A stretch of DNA of 64,000 nt from the NCBI GenBank assembly GCA_037367405.1, contig JAZKJV010005749.1, positions 372,001-436,000 of the forward strand. The letters are read 5' to 3'. The position numbers and the translations under genes are program-made. Below the pieces are notes generated by a model. The model did no database searches and was not told the origin of the DNA. It saw only the letters and a list, made by a program, of their open reading frames with translations. This DNA comes from Ottelia alismoides (lineage: Eukaryota > Streptophyta > Magnoliopsida > Alismatales > Hydrocharitaceae). Positions 9,261 to 19,475 of the stretch are shown piece by piece. Position 1 is the stretch's first letter; each line of letters starts with the position of its first letter.

Positions 9261-11269
9261 AGGTGGACTTCACAGTCTTGGACATGGAGACCCCCAATCA
9301 TTGGAGAGAATCTCAGATCATTCTCGGGCGACCCTTCCTTAGGACCGCAGGCGCAGCTTTTGATTATGGTACGGGAATGATGAAGTTCTGTTCTCCAGGC
9401 GGAGAAGTGAACCTTGAGATGAAGCAAACCAAGTGTCAGCGACCCGATTCAGAGAGTAGCACAGAGTACTCATCTTCAGAGGCAGACTGCAGTTTGATTG
9501 GCACAGTTGGGATTTGGGGACAGATTCCTTCAGGACAGAGCGAGACCCTTTCATCTGGAGAGGATATAGTGCATGATGCAGTTTGCCAGGGGTTGTCTGA
9601 TCTTACTAGAGATGCATCATCCTATTCTCATGATGACTTAGAGATCCATCTGGATCTGTCAGTTCCATCCTCTTCGGAACAATCATGGGACATAGATGAC
9701 GAGTCGGACATGGCTTTTGCCGATTGTTTGGATACTTTTGACGATCCGACTCCCGATACTTCTGATTTGGTGGCGAGTACTACTCAGCTTAGCCCACCTT
9801 CATGCAGCACGGAACCAGATTCAGATTCAGTTCAGCCAGATCTGCTTGATGATACCACATTGCCAGAACTGAAATCACTACCTTCTACACTTAAGTATGC
9901 CTTTCTTGCGGGACCCAAAGAGAGATATCCTGTCATCATTAGCTCAGACTTGACTTTAGAACATGAGTCTAGATTGTTAGAGGTCTTAGAGAGGAACCGC
10001 AAAGCAATAGGCTGGACAGTGTCGGATCTCGTGGGCATCAATCCCGCTCTCTGCTCGCACCACATTTTTACTGAGGATAATGTGAGACCTTCCTGTGAGT
10101 TTCAGAGGAGACTTAACCCCAATCTACGGGAAGTGGTGAAGAATGAAATTGAGAAATGGTGCAAGGCAGGGTTCATATACCCTATTTCTGACTCCAAGTG
10201 GGTGGCCCCACTTCATGTTGTCCCGAAGAAGTCGGGAATTCAGATGGTCACCAACGAGGAGGGGGTAGAGATCGCGACACGAGTACCTACGTCGTGGCGC
10301 GTCTGTGTCGACTACAGGCGCCTGAATGCTGCGACCAAGAAAGATCACTTTCCCTTGCCTTTTATTGATCAGATCTTGGAGAGACTCGCAGGGAAAGAGT
10401 TCTTCTGTTTTCTTGACGGGTACTCAGGCTACAACCAGGTGGCCATAGCCCCTGAGGACCCGGAAAAGACCACATTCACATGTCCATTCGGCACTTATGC
10501 TTTCAGGCGCATGCCATTCAGGCTCTGCAATGCCCCGGGCACATTTCAGCGGTGCATGATAGCCATATTTGCCGAGATGGTGGGAGATTTCCTGGAAGTG
10601 TTCATGGATGACTTCTCGGTCCATGGTGATTCTTTTGATACATGTTTAGCGCACTTGGACCGAGTCCGCACGAGGTGTAGAGAGGTGAATCTGGTACTCT
10701 CCTGGGAGAAGAGTCACTTTATGGTGACGGAGGGTATCGTGTTGGGGCATGTCATCTCCAAAAGGGGAATGGAGGTTGACCCTGCCAAGGTGGAGGTGAT
10801 CAAGAAACTCGATCCACCTACCAACGTGAAGTCAGTGCGGTCATTCTTAGGGCATGTTGGATTCTATAGGAGATTCATTCAAGATTTTTCAAAGATCGCC
10901 TGCGCACTGACTGAGCTCTTAGGGAAAGACATAGAGTTTGTTGTAGATCACAGGTGTCTGGAGGCCTTTGAGCTCTTGAAAAGGAAGATTTGTGCCTCGC
11001 CTATCCTACAAGCTCCTGATTGGTCTCTCCCCTTTGAGATCATGACTGATGCTTCAGATTTCGCTATAGGAGTTGTGTTAGGACAACGGCGAGAGGGGAT
11101 TCCGTTTGCGATTCACTATGCGAGCAAAGTTTTAGTTCCTACACAGAAAAATTATACAGTGACTGAAAAGGAAATGCTCGCAGTAGTATGGGCCCTCGAG
11201 AAGTTCAGATCATATATTTTGGGCTCTAAGGTGACAATTTATACTGATCATACAGCCATTCGTACTTAA
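9245..11269 (+). CDS. pol: Protease end, reverse transcriptase and RNase H of element A
   Basis: A 674-codon frame. In order: the end of protease with LGRPFLRTAGA (about residues 28-38); an acidic Ser/Asp/Glu-rich linker (about 60-230); RT from about residue 283 (CEFQRRLNPNLREVV) with SWRVCVDYRRLN, FCFLDGYSGYNQVAIAPED and the catalytic FMDD at residues 453-456 (codons 10601-10612); then RNase H with MTDASDFAIGVVLGQ (Asp at residue 602) and VTEKEMLAVVWALEKF. RT and RNase H copy the element RNA into double-stranded DNA in the particle. FMDD replaces YMDD, as is normal in this lineage. The frame stops at 11267-11269 within the RNase H motif YTDHTAIR, and the protein resumes one frame over at the very next ATG. 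The same spot in L (about 61900) is uninterrupted, so this is a single-base deletion in A. The rest shows no internal stop. Confidence 0.9.
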   Translation: MRQNYQVDFTVLDMETPNHWRESQIILGRPFLRTAGAAFDYGTGMMKFCSPGGEVNLEMKQTKCQRPDSESSTEYSSSEADCSLIGTVGIWGQIPSGQSETLSSGEDIVHDAVCQGLSDLTRDASSYSHDDLEIHLDLSVPSSSEQSWDIDDESDMAFADCLDTFDDPTPDTSDLVASTTQLSPPSCSTEPDSDSVQPDLLDDTTLPELKSLPSTLKYAFLAGPKERYPVIISSDLTLEHESRLLEVLERNRKAIGWTVSDLVGINPALCSHHIFTEDNVRPSCEFQRRLNPNLREVVKNEIEKWCKAGFIYPISDSKWVAPLHVVPKKSGIQMVTNEEGVEIATRVPTSWRVCVDYRRLNAATKKDHFPLPFIDQILERLAGKEFFCFLDGYSGYNQVAIAPEDPEKTTFTCPFGTYAFRRMPFRLCNAPGTFQRCMIAIFAEMVGDFLEVFMDDFSVHGDSFDTCLAHLDRVRTRCREVNLVLSWEKSHFMVTEGIVLGHVISKRGMEVDPAKVEVIKKLDPPTNVKSVRSFLGHVGFYRRFIQDFSKIACALTELLGKDIEFVVDHRCLEAFELLKRKICASPILQAPDWSLPFEIMTDASDFAIGVVLGQRREGIPFAIHYASKVLVPTQKNYTVTEKEMLAVVWALEKFRSYILGSKVTIYTDHTAIRT

Positions 11270-12798
11270 TGGAAAAGAAGGACGCGAAGGCGTGTCTTCT
11301 TAGGTGGATTTTACTCCTCCAGGAATTTGATTTGGAGATAAAAGATAAACCTGGAGTGAAGAAAGTTGTGGCTGATCACCTTTCTCGGATTGAACTTAAG
11401 GATTCTCCTGATCATGAGCGGATTAGAGAGACCTTCCCAGATGAGTCAATTTGTGTTATTGACTCCCTCCCGTGGTATGCCAACATGGTGAACTATCTTG
11501 TCTCCAAGCAGGTTCCCCATGGTTGGACTAGGAGCAGCATTGATCGACTGAAGTCGGATTCGAGGAGATACCACTGGGACGATCCTTTCCTTTTCTTCGA
11601 AGGACCGGATTGTGTTTGGAGAAGGTGTATTCCTCAGGAGGAATACCAGAGTGTCCTCACATATTGTCATTCACTTGAGGCTGGAGGACACCATTCGGGA
11701 AAGAGAACCGCTCACAAAGTACTTCAATGTGGATTATATTGGCCGACCTTGTTTAGAGATGCCATTGATTTTGTACGGTCGTGCCCAATCTGTCAAAGGA
11801 TGGGAGGGACAGTTGGACAAAGAGATGAGATGCCCATGCAGCCGATGATTATTTGTGATGTTTTTGATGCATGGGGCATAGATTTTATGGGTCCCTTTCC
11901 CAACAGCCAAGGACATGAGTACATTTTGTTGGCGGTTGATTATTTATCTAGGTGGGTGGAGGCTATCCCAACCCGATCCGCAGACAGCAAAACTGTTTGT
12001 AAGTTTGTGAGAGATCATATTATTGCTAGGTTCGGGGTGCCGAAAGTTTTGATATCTGATGGGGGTAGCCACTTTGTGAATCGAGATATGAGATCTTTAG
12101 CTAAGGACTATGGATTTGATCATAGAGTTACTAGTCCTTACCACCCACAGTCCAACGGCATGGCAGAGGTTTCGAACAGAGAGGTGAAGAGTATTTTGCA
12201 GAAATTGGTTCGTCCCGATAGGAAGAACTGGTCTCAGCTCTTGGACCAAGTTCTGTGGGCCTATAGGACAGCCTACAAGACACCATTGGGTACTTCACCA
12301 TTTAGAATGATCTATGGTAAGCCGTGCCATTTGCCCGCAGAATTGATTCATAAATCCGAATGGGCAATTAAGAAGATTAATTGGACTTGTCACCTAGGGA
12401 AGCTTTGCCGAGACTTGAACTTAAACGAGCTCGTGGAAATCCGAAACAGGGCATATGACAACAGTTTGATTTATAAGGACAAAGTAAAGAGATGGCATGA
12501 TCAGCACATTAGGTGCAAAGACTTTGTCCCTGGACAAAAGGTATGGTTGTTCAATGCCAGGTTGAAGATGTTCCATGGGAAGCTCAAATCTAAATGGACG
12601 GGTCCCTTTGTGGTTAAGAAAGTGCACGAGAATGGAAGTGTAGAGATAGCTGATCTCACAGATGGTGCACAATCTCATGTGGTGAATGGACAACTGTTGA
12701 AGCATTTTGTTGATTCCAAAGAGCAGTTAGTCCAAGTCGAGGTCATCAACTTCATACAGAGTGAGCACAGAGCAGATACATCTTATCACTCTTCGTGA
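11269..12798 (+). CDS. pol: RNase H end and integrase of element A
   Basis: A 509-codon frame. It begins with the RNase H tail ([20 protein letters not shown], then KPGVKKVVADHLSRI). The integrase HHCC zinc finger spans about residues 136-180 (GGHHSGKRTAHKVLQCG ... SCPICQRMGG). The catalytic core has Asp205 (GIDFMGPF, codon 11881), Asp264 (LISDGGSHF, codon 12058) and Glu300 (MAEVSNREVK, codon 12166), with 58 and 35 residues between them, a canonical DD35E spacing. The C-terminal part includes KVWLFNARLKMFHGKLKSKW and TGPFVVKKVHENGSVEI, a GPY/F-like module, with no chromodomain visible. Integrase inserts the cDNA into the genome. The frame overlaps the preceding stop by one base. The catalytic residues are intact; the only damage is the upstream frameshift. 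No env-like frame follows. Confidence 0.92.
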   Translation: MEKKDAKACLLRWILLLQEFDLEIKDKPGVKKVVADHLSRIELKDSPDHERIRETFPDESICVIDSLPWYANMVNYLVSKQVPHGWTRSSIDRLKSDSRRYHWDDPFLFFEGPDCVWRRCIPQEEYQSVLTYCHSLEAGGHHSGKRTAHKVLQCGLYWPTLFRDAIDFVRSCPICQRMGGTVGQRDEMPMQPMIICDVFDAWGIDFMGPFPNSQGHEYILLAVDYLSRWVEAIPTRSADSKTVCKFVRDHIIARFGVPKVLISDGGSHFVNRDMRSLAKDYGFDHRVTSPYHPQSNGMAEVSNREVKSILQKLVRPDRKNWSQLLDQVLWAYRTAYKTPLGTSPFRMIYGKPCHLPAELIHKSEWAIKKINWTCHLGKLCRDLNLNELVEIRNRAYDNSLIYKDKVKRWHDQHIRCKDFVPGQKVWLFNARLKMFHGKLKSKWTGPFVVKKVHENGSVEIADLTDGAQSHVVNGQLLKHFVDSKEQLVQVEVINFIQSEHRADTSYHSS

Positions 12799-12906
12799 AG
12801 ACGCAGCATCAAGATTCAACATCTTAGAAGATTCAATCAATCTTGTACATATTCTCCCTTCTTTGTATATTCTCGAGATCACATCGGTTCTCACACTTAC
12901 TCTTGT
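12799..12906 (+). other. Start of the 3' untranslated region of A
   Basis: Non-coding sequence after the integrase stop. Parts of it, including cttgtacatattc, match L on the other strand near 60300. Confidence 0.5.
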
Positions 12907-13166
12907 CCTATACTTAGGCTGACCAAAGCCTAAGTATAGGGGGGACCGATGCCCGCCATGTGTATTTACTCATCATTTTTCCTCTTGACCTCGTCCGCCC
13001 CATTTTTGCTCTTCTTCTACACTTAGGCTATCCAGAGCCTAAGTATAGGGGGGCGGATCGACTTCTATACTTTTTGTTATTTTAGCTTTCCTACGCTTAG
13101 TACGAGCTATGTCTTTTTGTCACCTAGTGCCATGAGGACATAGCACAAGCTAAGTATAGGGGGGCG
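12907..13166 (+). repeat. Array of three stem-loops ending in polypurine-tract-like runs (A)
   Basis: Three hairpins follow one another, each ending in taagtata plus six G. Hairpin 1: perfect 14-base arms 12907-12920 and 12927-12940, then G to 12944. Hairpin 2: arms 13021-13029 and 13035-13043, G run to 13053. Hairpin 3: long imperfect arms 13090-13113 and 13137-13160, G run to 13164. The purine ends copy the true polypurine tract of A (14716-14728). L has the same array in inverse orientation (59883-60248). Confidence 0.85.
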
Positions 13167-14715
13167 TGTATATATTACATATATACTTTACCCATATCTC
13201 GTACTTTCACGTATTTTTGTATATACTATTACAATAATTATGGGGTGGGTAAAAAAAATAAAAAAAACTTTTTCCTAAAAAAAAACTCTTTTTCCTTATT
13301 TGCTTAAAAAAAACTTTTCAAAAAAAAGTTTTTTCTTATTTACCTATCTTTTCAAAAAAAACTTCTTTGGCCTTTATTTGTGAAAAAAAACCTTTGTGAA
13401 AAAAAAACTTTTTCTAAAAAATTAAAAAAAATCAATCATTCATTAAAAAAAAACTAAAACTTAAAAAAAAAACTAACTAATAAGTTGGTTTAATCCCTGA
13501 CACAATTCACTTTCACACAAGACTAGTGATGTTCAAGAACATTTGGTTTATGAGGTCTTGATGTTTTGAGTTAACCAACCTTAGTCATTAGGGTCCTTGA
13601 CTTAATTATTCACATTTCCCTAGTTTGAAGATTTGTGTGCTATATTGCATGCTTAGTCTCTACCTTAAGAATATGATCAGCACCTCACGAACACGACTGC
13701 AGTTATGATGAGATGAGTTGTAATTTCACTTGAGGAACTGGGATGAGGGATTTGAGTTTGGACTTGATTTAATGATGCTCGAGGATGGGATAAAATCAAT
13801 GAAGGCTTCATGAAACCTGAGTGTCAGCATCTTTAGCCAGTATGAGAACATGGTTCTTGTACTATCTCTTGACATTTACCTATGTGCCAGGGTGTGATAA
13901 AATAAAAATTGTTGATCAGTGTGCCCAACTCTTGGTAAAAGTAGTGGAGCTAGCCACAAATACTACAAAGCAATGAAATGTCAAAGAAAAGCTCTCATTC
14001 CACAAAAGTCAATTATCAAAAGAGCTTCCACCAAAGGCGAGCGCTCCCAACCATTTCAAAGTGTCCACTTGGACAACCGCTATTAGGACCAGGAGTCGGG
14101 CTTGCACCAAAAAAGGGCTCTGCATCGTAAATGCTACAAGTCTGGGTGTAGAAGGTACGATAGGTACTCAAAAAAGGCACACCCTGGTGTACTCCCAGGA
14201 AAACAAGTGCAGACGGCTCCAACTTCTCTTGACGGACGCACTGATCAACACCAAAAAAATGTGTTGCGTAATAAGGCACTTGAGAGGATCCTGTTCCAAT
14301 GAGAGGGAGAGAAGAAATGACACAATCCTATGCCCTCCATCAACTGGCCTTCCATCTACACTTTCAAGTCTGACAACTAAAGAGACGGTGAATTGGATGC
14401 AGGAAATGGTTTATTCCCTAGTGTTGAGGATCGGGTCCATAGGAGAGTCTCTTGGACTGGAACCTTGGGTGACGTTGTGACTCTACTCTTGTAACTGCGG
14501 TCAACACTTAATGTCATATCCCTTATATATATGTATACAAAGAGAGTCTGATGATTAGGGAAATTGGGTACCTTTTGACTAGAGCTTGGTTCAGCTTAGA
14601 ATTTTAGGATCTCTAAAATCGAGAGTTCTTGAACGGATCAAGTCTTGTATTCACATGCACAGTCAGGGGTTAACCAAATTTATTCATTCTTTATTTGCTC
14701 GGGACTAGCAAAGTT
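13167..14715 (+). other. 3' untranslated region of element A
   Basis: No credible gene is visible. Right after the array, the string gtgtatatattacatatatactttaccca (in two parts) is conserved in L near 59855-59885. Stretches of A and T runs follow (13245-13470). From about 14100 to 14480 the sequence matches the G stub at 39250-39640 (for example gagagtctcttggactggaacctt). A 139-codon plus frame (14061-14480) and an opposing minus frame lie here, but the G copy does not keep either open. Just before the LTR, ttgctcgggactagca is the familiar sequence preceding the polypurine tract in this class. Confidence 0.6.
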
Positions 14716-14728
14716 TAAGTATAGGGGG
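14716..14728 (+). other. Polypurine tract of element A
   Basis: taagtataggggg directly abuts the 3' LTR start. It is the expected plus-strand priming site. The same motif is found at 39875-39887 (G, decayed) and 58517-58530 (L, minus strand). Confidence 0.88.
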
Positions 14729-17669
14729 TGATGAATCCACGATTCATCATCTTAATATCTTGATCTTAGCAAAATCCCGAGTAAATTCCCTAATAAATGT
14801 CCATAGAATCCATAAATTAACAAATGAATTTTGTAAATAAAATACACTAATTGTTATATATAAGATTGTACAAAATAAATTACACATAAAAAGCCGCAAA
14901 AAAAAAGGAGTTTTATACTTGTAAATAGCCCAAACTTCATGGATTTTTAATAATTTCATTTCAAATCCTTTTTGCCCTAATTCTTTCTCTAACTTGTTTA
15001 TATAATGTATATAAAATACAAAATACAAAACAAATTTTACCTTAAATAAATGCTCCTAGATCCCAATGGGAAAAAGCCGTAAAACCAACTTCCAAGCTAA
15101 ATTCCCGCTCCGTATGAACTCCAAATTCACCAAACTCACTTTAAAGTTCAAGTTAGAAAATTATCTATCCAACGGAAGTGGTTTCATTAAAATCGGAGCT
15201 CATTTGCAAAAGTTGGGTCTTGGGACCTAGATGTACATTGTACATTATGTATATATTCATAATTTCTTCATTTTTTATTATATCTTTCTTAATTATTAAA
15301 AATACAAAAAAATCATACTTGTGTTGTATTTTAATTATACTATTTTATTGTATTTTTTCGTTGTAAATATCTCTTATTAAAAAGACAAAAAAAATATATA
15401 TACATAGTGTGTTGTATTCACTTGTAAATTCACCATTATTTTTTCCTTCTTTATTTTGTTGTAATTAAAGTAGATAACTTTATTTCATTTTATTTAATTA
15501 TTTTACATTCTCTACAATAACCACCATTCAACTCCATTACTCCACCATATTTTTAACTTCTAATTCAACTCCACCATTTTATTAACCTCCCATCCCACTC
15601 CATCTTAATTGTAACTTCCATTTTTCTTCTTCTTTATATACATGCCATTCTCCTCATTTTTGCCTTTGATCCATCTTTATGTGAGGAGAGCCTAGTTCCC
15701 TGAGTTGAATCGGTGACAGCGACGCAACCGCGGTCGAGCGACGACGGCCCTCTCTTCGGTGTGATCCGTTGGCTTTTTGGCCAACATCGCAGCCGCAACC
15801 GCGCGCTGCTCGAGCTTATCGCGCGCCGCGATTCGAGCGAAGACCGTGCTCTCACGAGCACATCATAGGCGACCATCTCCACCGTAGGTAATTTTCTTCA
15901 TTTTGTCATCTTGTTAGTTTTGCATTTTTTTAAGCACATCACATTAGCACCACCATCATCATCTTTAATTTCATCATCTTCTCACTACCATTTCATTCCC
16001 CATATGTTTGTGTACATATAGTCTATATTTCCGGTTTAAAAGAAAATAAAAAAAATAAAAAAATCTAAAACAAAAAAAAAAGATTTCTATTACAGCAAAA
16101 TAGGACAAAAAATTAAAAAAAAAACAAAAAAAAGAACGAAGGAAGGAGCAGCAGCGGCAACGCCGCCGCCCCTCCTCCTCCTTCCCACCGCCTAGGCCCG
16201 CCGCCGCGGCTCCCCTGCGGCTGCCGCCGCCCCCCACCGCGGCTACCTCATGTCCGCCTCCACCGCGCGCGGAGGCACCGCCAGCAACGGCCACCGTGAG
16301 CTGCCGCAGCTCTTCCCTTCCGCCGGCCATCTCCAGGTCCCTCCCGTCCCACCACTCCGGCCGCCGCACCTCCCCACGTCCTCCGTTGGCCGCCGCGCCT
16401 CTGCCGCAGAGCCGCCCGCGGCCCATCTCCGCCCTGCCCGCGCCGCCCGACCCCCTGTTTTGGGTTCCTATCGTGCACAGAGGAAGGAAGAAGAAGAGGT
16501 CCACATTTAGTTCATTTTTTTATTGTAAATCTTGCATGTTTGTCCCTTATAATTTATGTAAATACACAAACGTCCCTTTGCATAAGTTTTAGTTGTATGT
16601 TTCCAATTTCCGAATTGCACTGCTACCCCTGTCTTTGTCTATTAATTTGAACTTCAAGATTGCGTCTTTATATTCAATGAAAAAATGTTTTCATGTTGAG
16701 CAACTAATTCTCTACATTGTGGGTATTTATTTATATTTTTATGACTCGTGGGTAATTTAATTATAATTGTTTAACTGAAATTTTGCATAGTTTTACCCAT
16801 TCTGTGCCATTAAATTAATATCTCACACATGGTTGCTCTAAAAAATTTCACAAAAATTGTATTTGATGCTTTGATGAGTGCTTAACTTACTGTCCAAATT
16901 TCAACCAAATTGGAGTTGTCTTGTGCTCGAAATAAATTGTAGAGTGTTTTTTAGTATTTGATTTTTAATTAAATCCACAAATATCTTTTTTTGCGAAATT
17001 TTAATTCTCCTGGATTGCACATAAAATATCTATTTGAGATAATTTGATCTCTGATTAATTTGATAACGTGGATTTAATAGGAATTAATTACTCATTTCCA
17101 CTCTGACTTCACTAAAAAATCCATAAAAAATTCATACTTTGTCAAAAAATTCCAAAAAATTACTGTAGTCTTCTTGCATCATGTTTTCATTTCAGTAAAT
17201 TTTTCATATTTTTTTCTTACTGTTTGTGTGAGAAATTGTGAAAAAAACCATAAAAAGTGTGCATTTTTATTTATCGCATATTAACCCCTAAAATTCTAAA
17301 AAAATGTGTTTTGTGTTCATCACTGGATTAGGACTTTAGAAAAAATATAATTTGGCTAAATTGGATTAATTTCTCATTAAAATTAATTTGGCTAAGTTGT
17401 GTGTTTTCTTAGGTGCTAAATTCACTTGCATTGGCATCCTATTTGCATTAAAAAGTCTAAAAAATACCACTTGGAAATCTAAAATCTTCATTTTCAAATT
17501 AAAACCCAAATTGTTCCTTTGCCTCCCTGAGTTCGACCCCGGACTTGCCCCGGGATATAAATTGAAGCCGAGACACTCTTCACGGAGATCTTCTCTCGGT
17601 TTTGACCGAATCGCTAAGTACACGTGCTACAACGTGACCTAATTAAACATCGTATTTAGCGACACGTCA
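14729..17669 (+). repeat. 3' LTR of element A (2,941 bp)
   Basis: Near-identical copy of 3730-6669, with the same palindromic start, TATA (15635-15640), donor-like site (15887) and GC-rich block (about 16140-16460). It ends gacacgtca and is followed by the target duplication CGGAG at 17670-17674. Confidence 0.95.
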
Positions 17670-18096
17670 CGGAGCTGGAATCGATGGAAGGTGAAGTGAA
17701 ATGTCCGAGGGCGTGAATGGTACCGCGAGGATGAGAGCTCCGTTGCGGAGCTCGACAAGTGAGAGCGAGGCGAGAGGATCACCGTGAACGACGAATACAA
17801 GGGAGAAATTGAAGGAAAAATTGAAACGAAGATTAAACGAAGGTGGAGGAGATTACCTGGGGTTTGGAGCTCGAGGTCGAGGTCCAGGTCGTCGCTCGAA
17901 GGGGCGGTAAGTCCCTGAGCTCAAGCAGCGACTCAGGAGGAGTGGCTGCGACACGGCGGAGGTGTCGCGGATCTCGTCAGAGAAGAAGACCGTCTTCGCT
18001 CAAGGATTCGTTCAATCTCTGTAACTAATCGGACGCTTCGAGCTCGGGGGATCTCTCAGGGGTGGCGGATAGGGCTGAAGTCGGCCGGTGGTCAAG

Positions 18097-18104
18097 TATT
18101 TATA
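18097..18104 (-). promoter_or_regulatory. TATA box of the B LTR
   Basis: TATAAATA on the minus strand at the U3-R transition. The L LTR has the same octamer at 57194-57201, and in both the donor-like site lies roughly 215 bases after the predicted start. Confidence 0.6.
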
Positions 18105-18925
18105 GGTTGAAGTAGATGGCCGGGCTGGTGAAGGGGCGAGGTTCATGGAGTTCGTGGAGCGTCGCTGGCGGTCGATGTGGGTAGCGAGGTGGCTGGCAAG
18201 GATAAGGGACGAGTGGGGTTGATCGTGGAGGTGATGGTGGTCGTCGACGGTGGAGGGAGCGCTGCTGAAAATAGATAGGGGCAACCCCTCCCGCATGGCA
18301 GAGATCGTGGGAGAGAGGGGGTGCCAGTGGTCGGAGACGAGGTCGTGGCCATTGGATCTTGTGATCCAACGGCCCAGATCTAATCAATAAGGAGCGGGCG
18401 AGATCTGATCTAGGTGAGGTGATCTGAGGGTTGAGATGGCACCACGTGGCGCGTCAGTGGCGAAGCGTGCACGAGCGGCGTGGATTACATCTGGGGTGGC
18501 CTGATTAGAAGGTCGTGATGTCGCCATGTGGCGCGATGGGGTGAAGCACGCGCGGGCGGCCGTGATGAGATCAAGGCTTAGATCGGAGGGTTGGGATGCA
18601 AGGTGGGATGAGCGGTTGCGATGGAGTGCGGCGTGCATCATCCAAGGGCGTACCGTGCGATGCGTGGCGCACTGTGGGCGAGGCGCTAATGAGCGGGTCA
18701 GATGAAGTCCTGGGGATGATTAGACGGTGTAGATTTGAGGTGTACGTGGTAATCAAGTGGCCGTTGGATTAAGGGTGTCATCCAACGGCTGAGAGCAGAG
18801 GCGGCTTGGGCAAGGGGAGCGGGTCGCATGGCACAACCAGAGGGCGCCACGTGGTCGGCTGTGATTGGCTGAAATAAGAAATGAAGTTAGGAGAGAAAGG
18901 AGACCGAATTTGGAAAAACTCAAAA

Positions 18926-18966
18926 CATGAAAGTTGTAGATCTTGATGAGATCTACAAGTTTCATG
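18926..18966. repeat. U3 stem-loop with agttgtagatct arms (B)
   Basis: Two 18-base arms (18926-18943 and 18949-18966) are complementary with one mismatch around a five-base loop tgatg. Counterparts are at 57931-57971 (L) and 43981-44017 (G), the latter with perfect 14-base arms. Confidence 0.8.
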
Positions 18967-19475
18967 TTGACCAAAGACGGAGATGAGGTCAAATATGATA
19001 CAAAAATACAAAGATACAAATATACATATAAGTAGTTTACAAAGAGGCCCAAAAACCCAACTTTTTCATACGAGCTCCAAATTGGATGAAATCAATCTCA
19101 TTTTAAAGGTCTTTTAATGTGTATTAATCTGAAAGTGAGTAGACCTAGTTTGGAGTTGGTATGAGGGATCTATGGGCATTTTGAGGTCCAAGGGCTTTAG
19201 GGCTTTATTGGTGCTCTTACAAAGGGGATTCCTGTCTCTCTTCCTTATATTATTAACTAAGGTGTACATAGTATAAGGGAGAGCTTATTTTTATGAGGTG
19301 GATATTTTACAAGGATTTTGGATTCTTTATTAAATGTAAATGGAGTGCTAAAATGCATGTATTATGAATGCATGTATGAATCCTATTTATGCATTATAAA
19401 GGGAAATATGCCTCTATTTACTCAGGAACAAGGCTCTATTTTTAACTTTTGGAGTGATGAATCACAGATTCATCA

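Larger units (their letters stand above)
3730..17669 (+). mobile_element. Element A: full-length Athila-type Ty3/gypsy retrotransposon without gag
   Basis: This element is complete end to end. It has two LTRs (3730-6669 and 14729-17669) with TG...CA ends, a 5-bp target duplication CGGAG (3725-3729 and 17670-17674), a tRNA-Asp primer-binding site at 6672-6689 and a polypurine tract ending at 14728. Between them lie pol (protease to integrase) and a 1.9-kb 3' untranslated part. It is inserted in the B 5' LTR. The LTR pair differs by scattered substitutions and homopolymer indels, suggesting a fairly recent insertion; I did not compute divergence. Gag and most of the leader are missing and replaced by a segment of another LTR, so A would need Gag supplied in trans. 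Confidence 0.92.
17675..19475 (-). repeat. 5' LTR of element B, U3-side part
   Basis: Continuation of the LTR interrupted at 3729; together the two parts make about 3.67 kb. Read on the minus strand it starts with the palindrome tgatgaatc-tgt-gattcatca (19455-19475). It contains the conserved U3 block (about 19050-19170), a stem-loop at 18926-18966, a TATA box at 18097-18104 and a donor-like CAG|GTAAT at 17857. GC-rich frames in both directions are chance. B's target duplication cannot be checked because its other end lies outside the window. Confidence 0.85.

Noticed and set aside
9245..11280. Programmed frameshifting in pol of A
   Set aside because: Elements of this type use one continuous frame. 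The shifts fall inside the protease and RNase H domains, and L is uninterrupted at the second site, so mutation or sequencing error is likelier.
14016..14480. Possible env-like or accessory gene between integrase and the 3' LTR
   Set aside because: No signal peptide, membrane segment or conserved motif is visible, and the homologous stretch in G (39250-39640) does not keep the frame.
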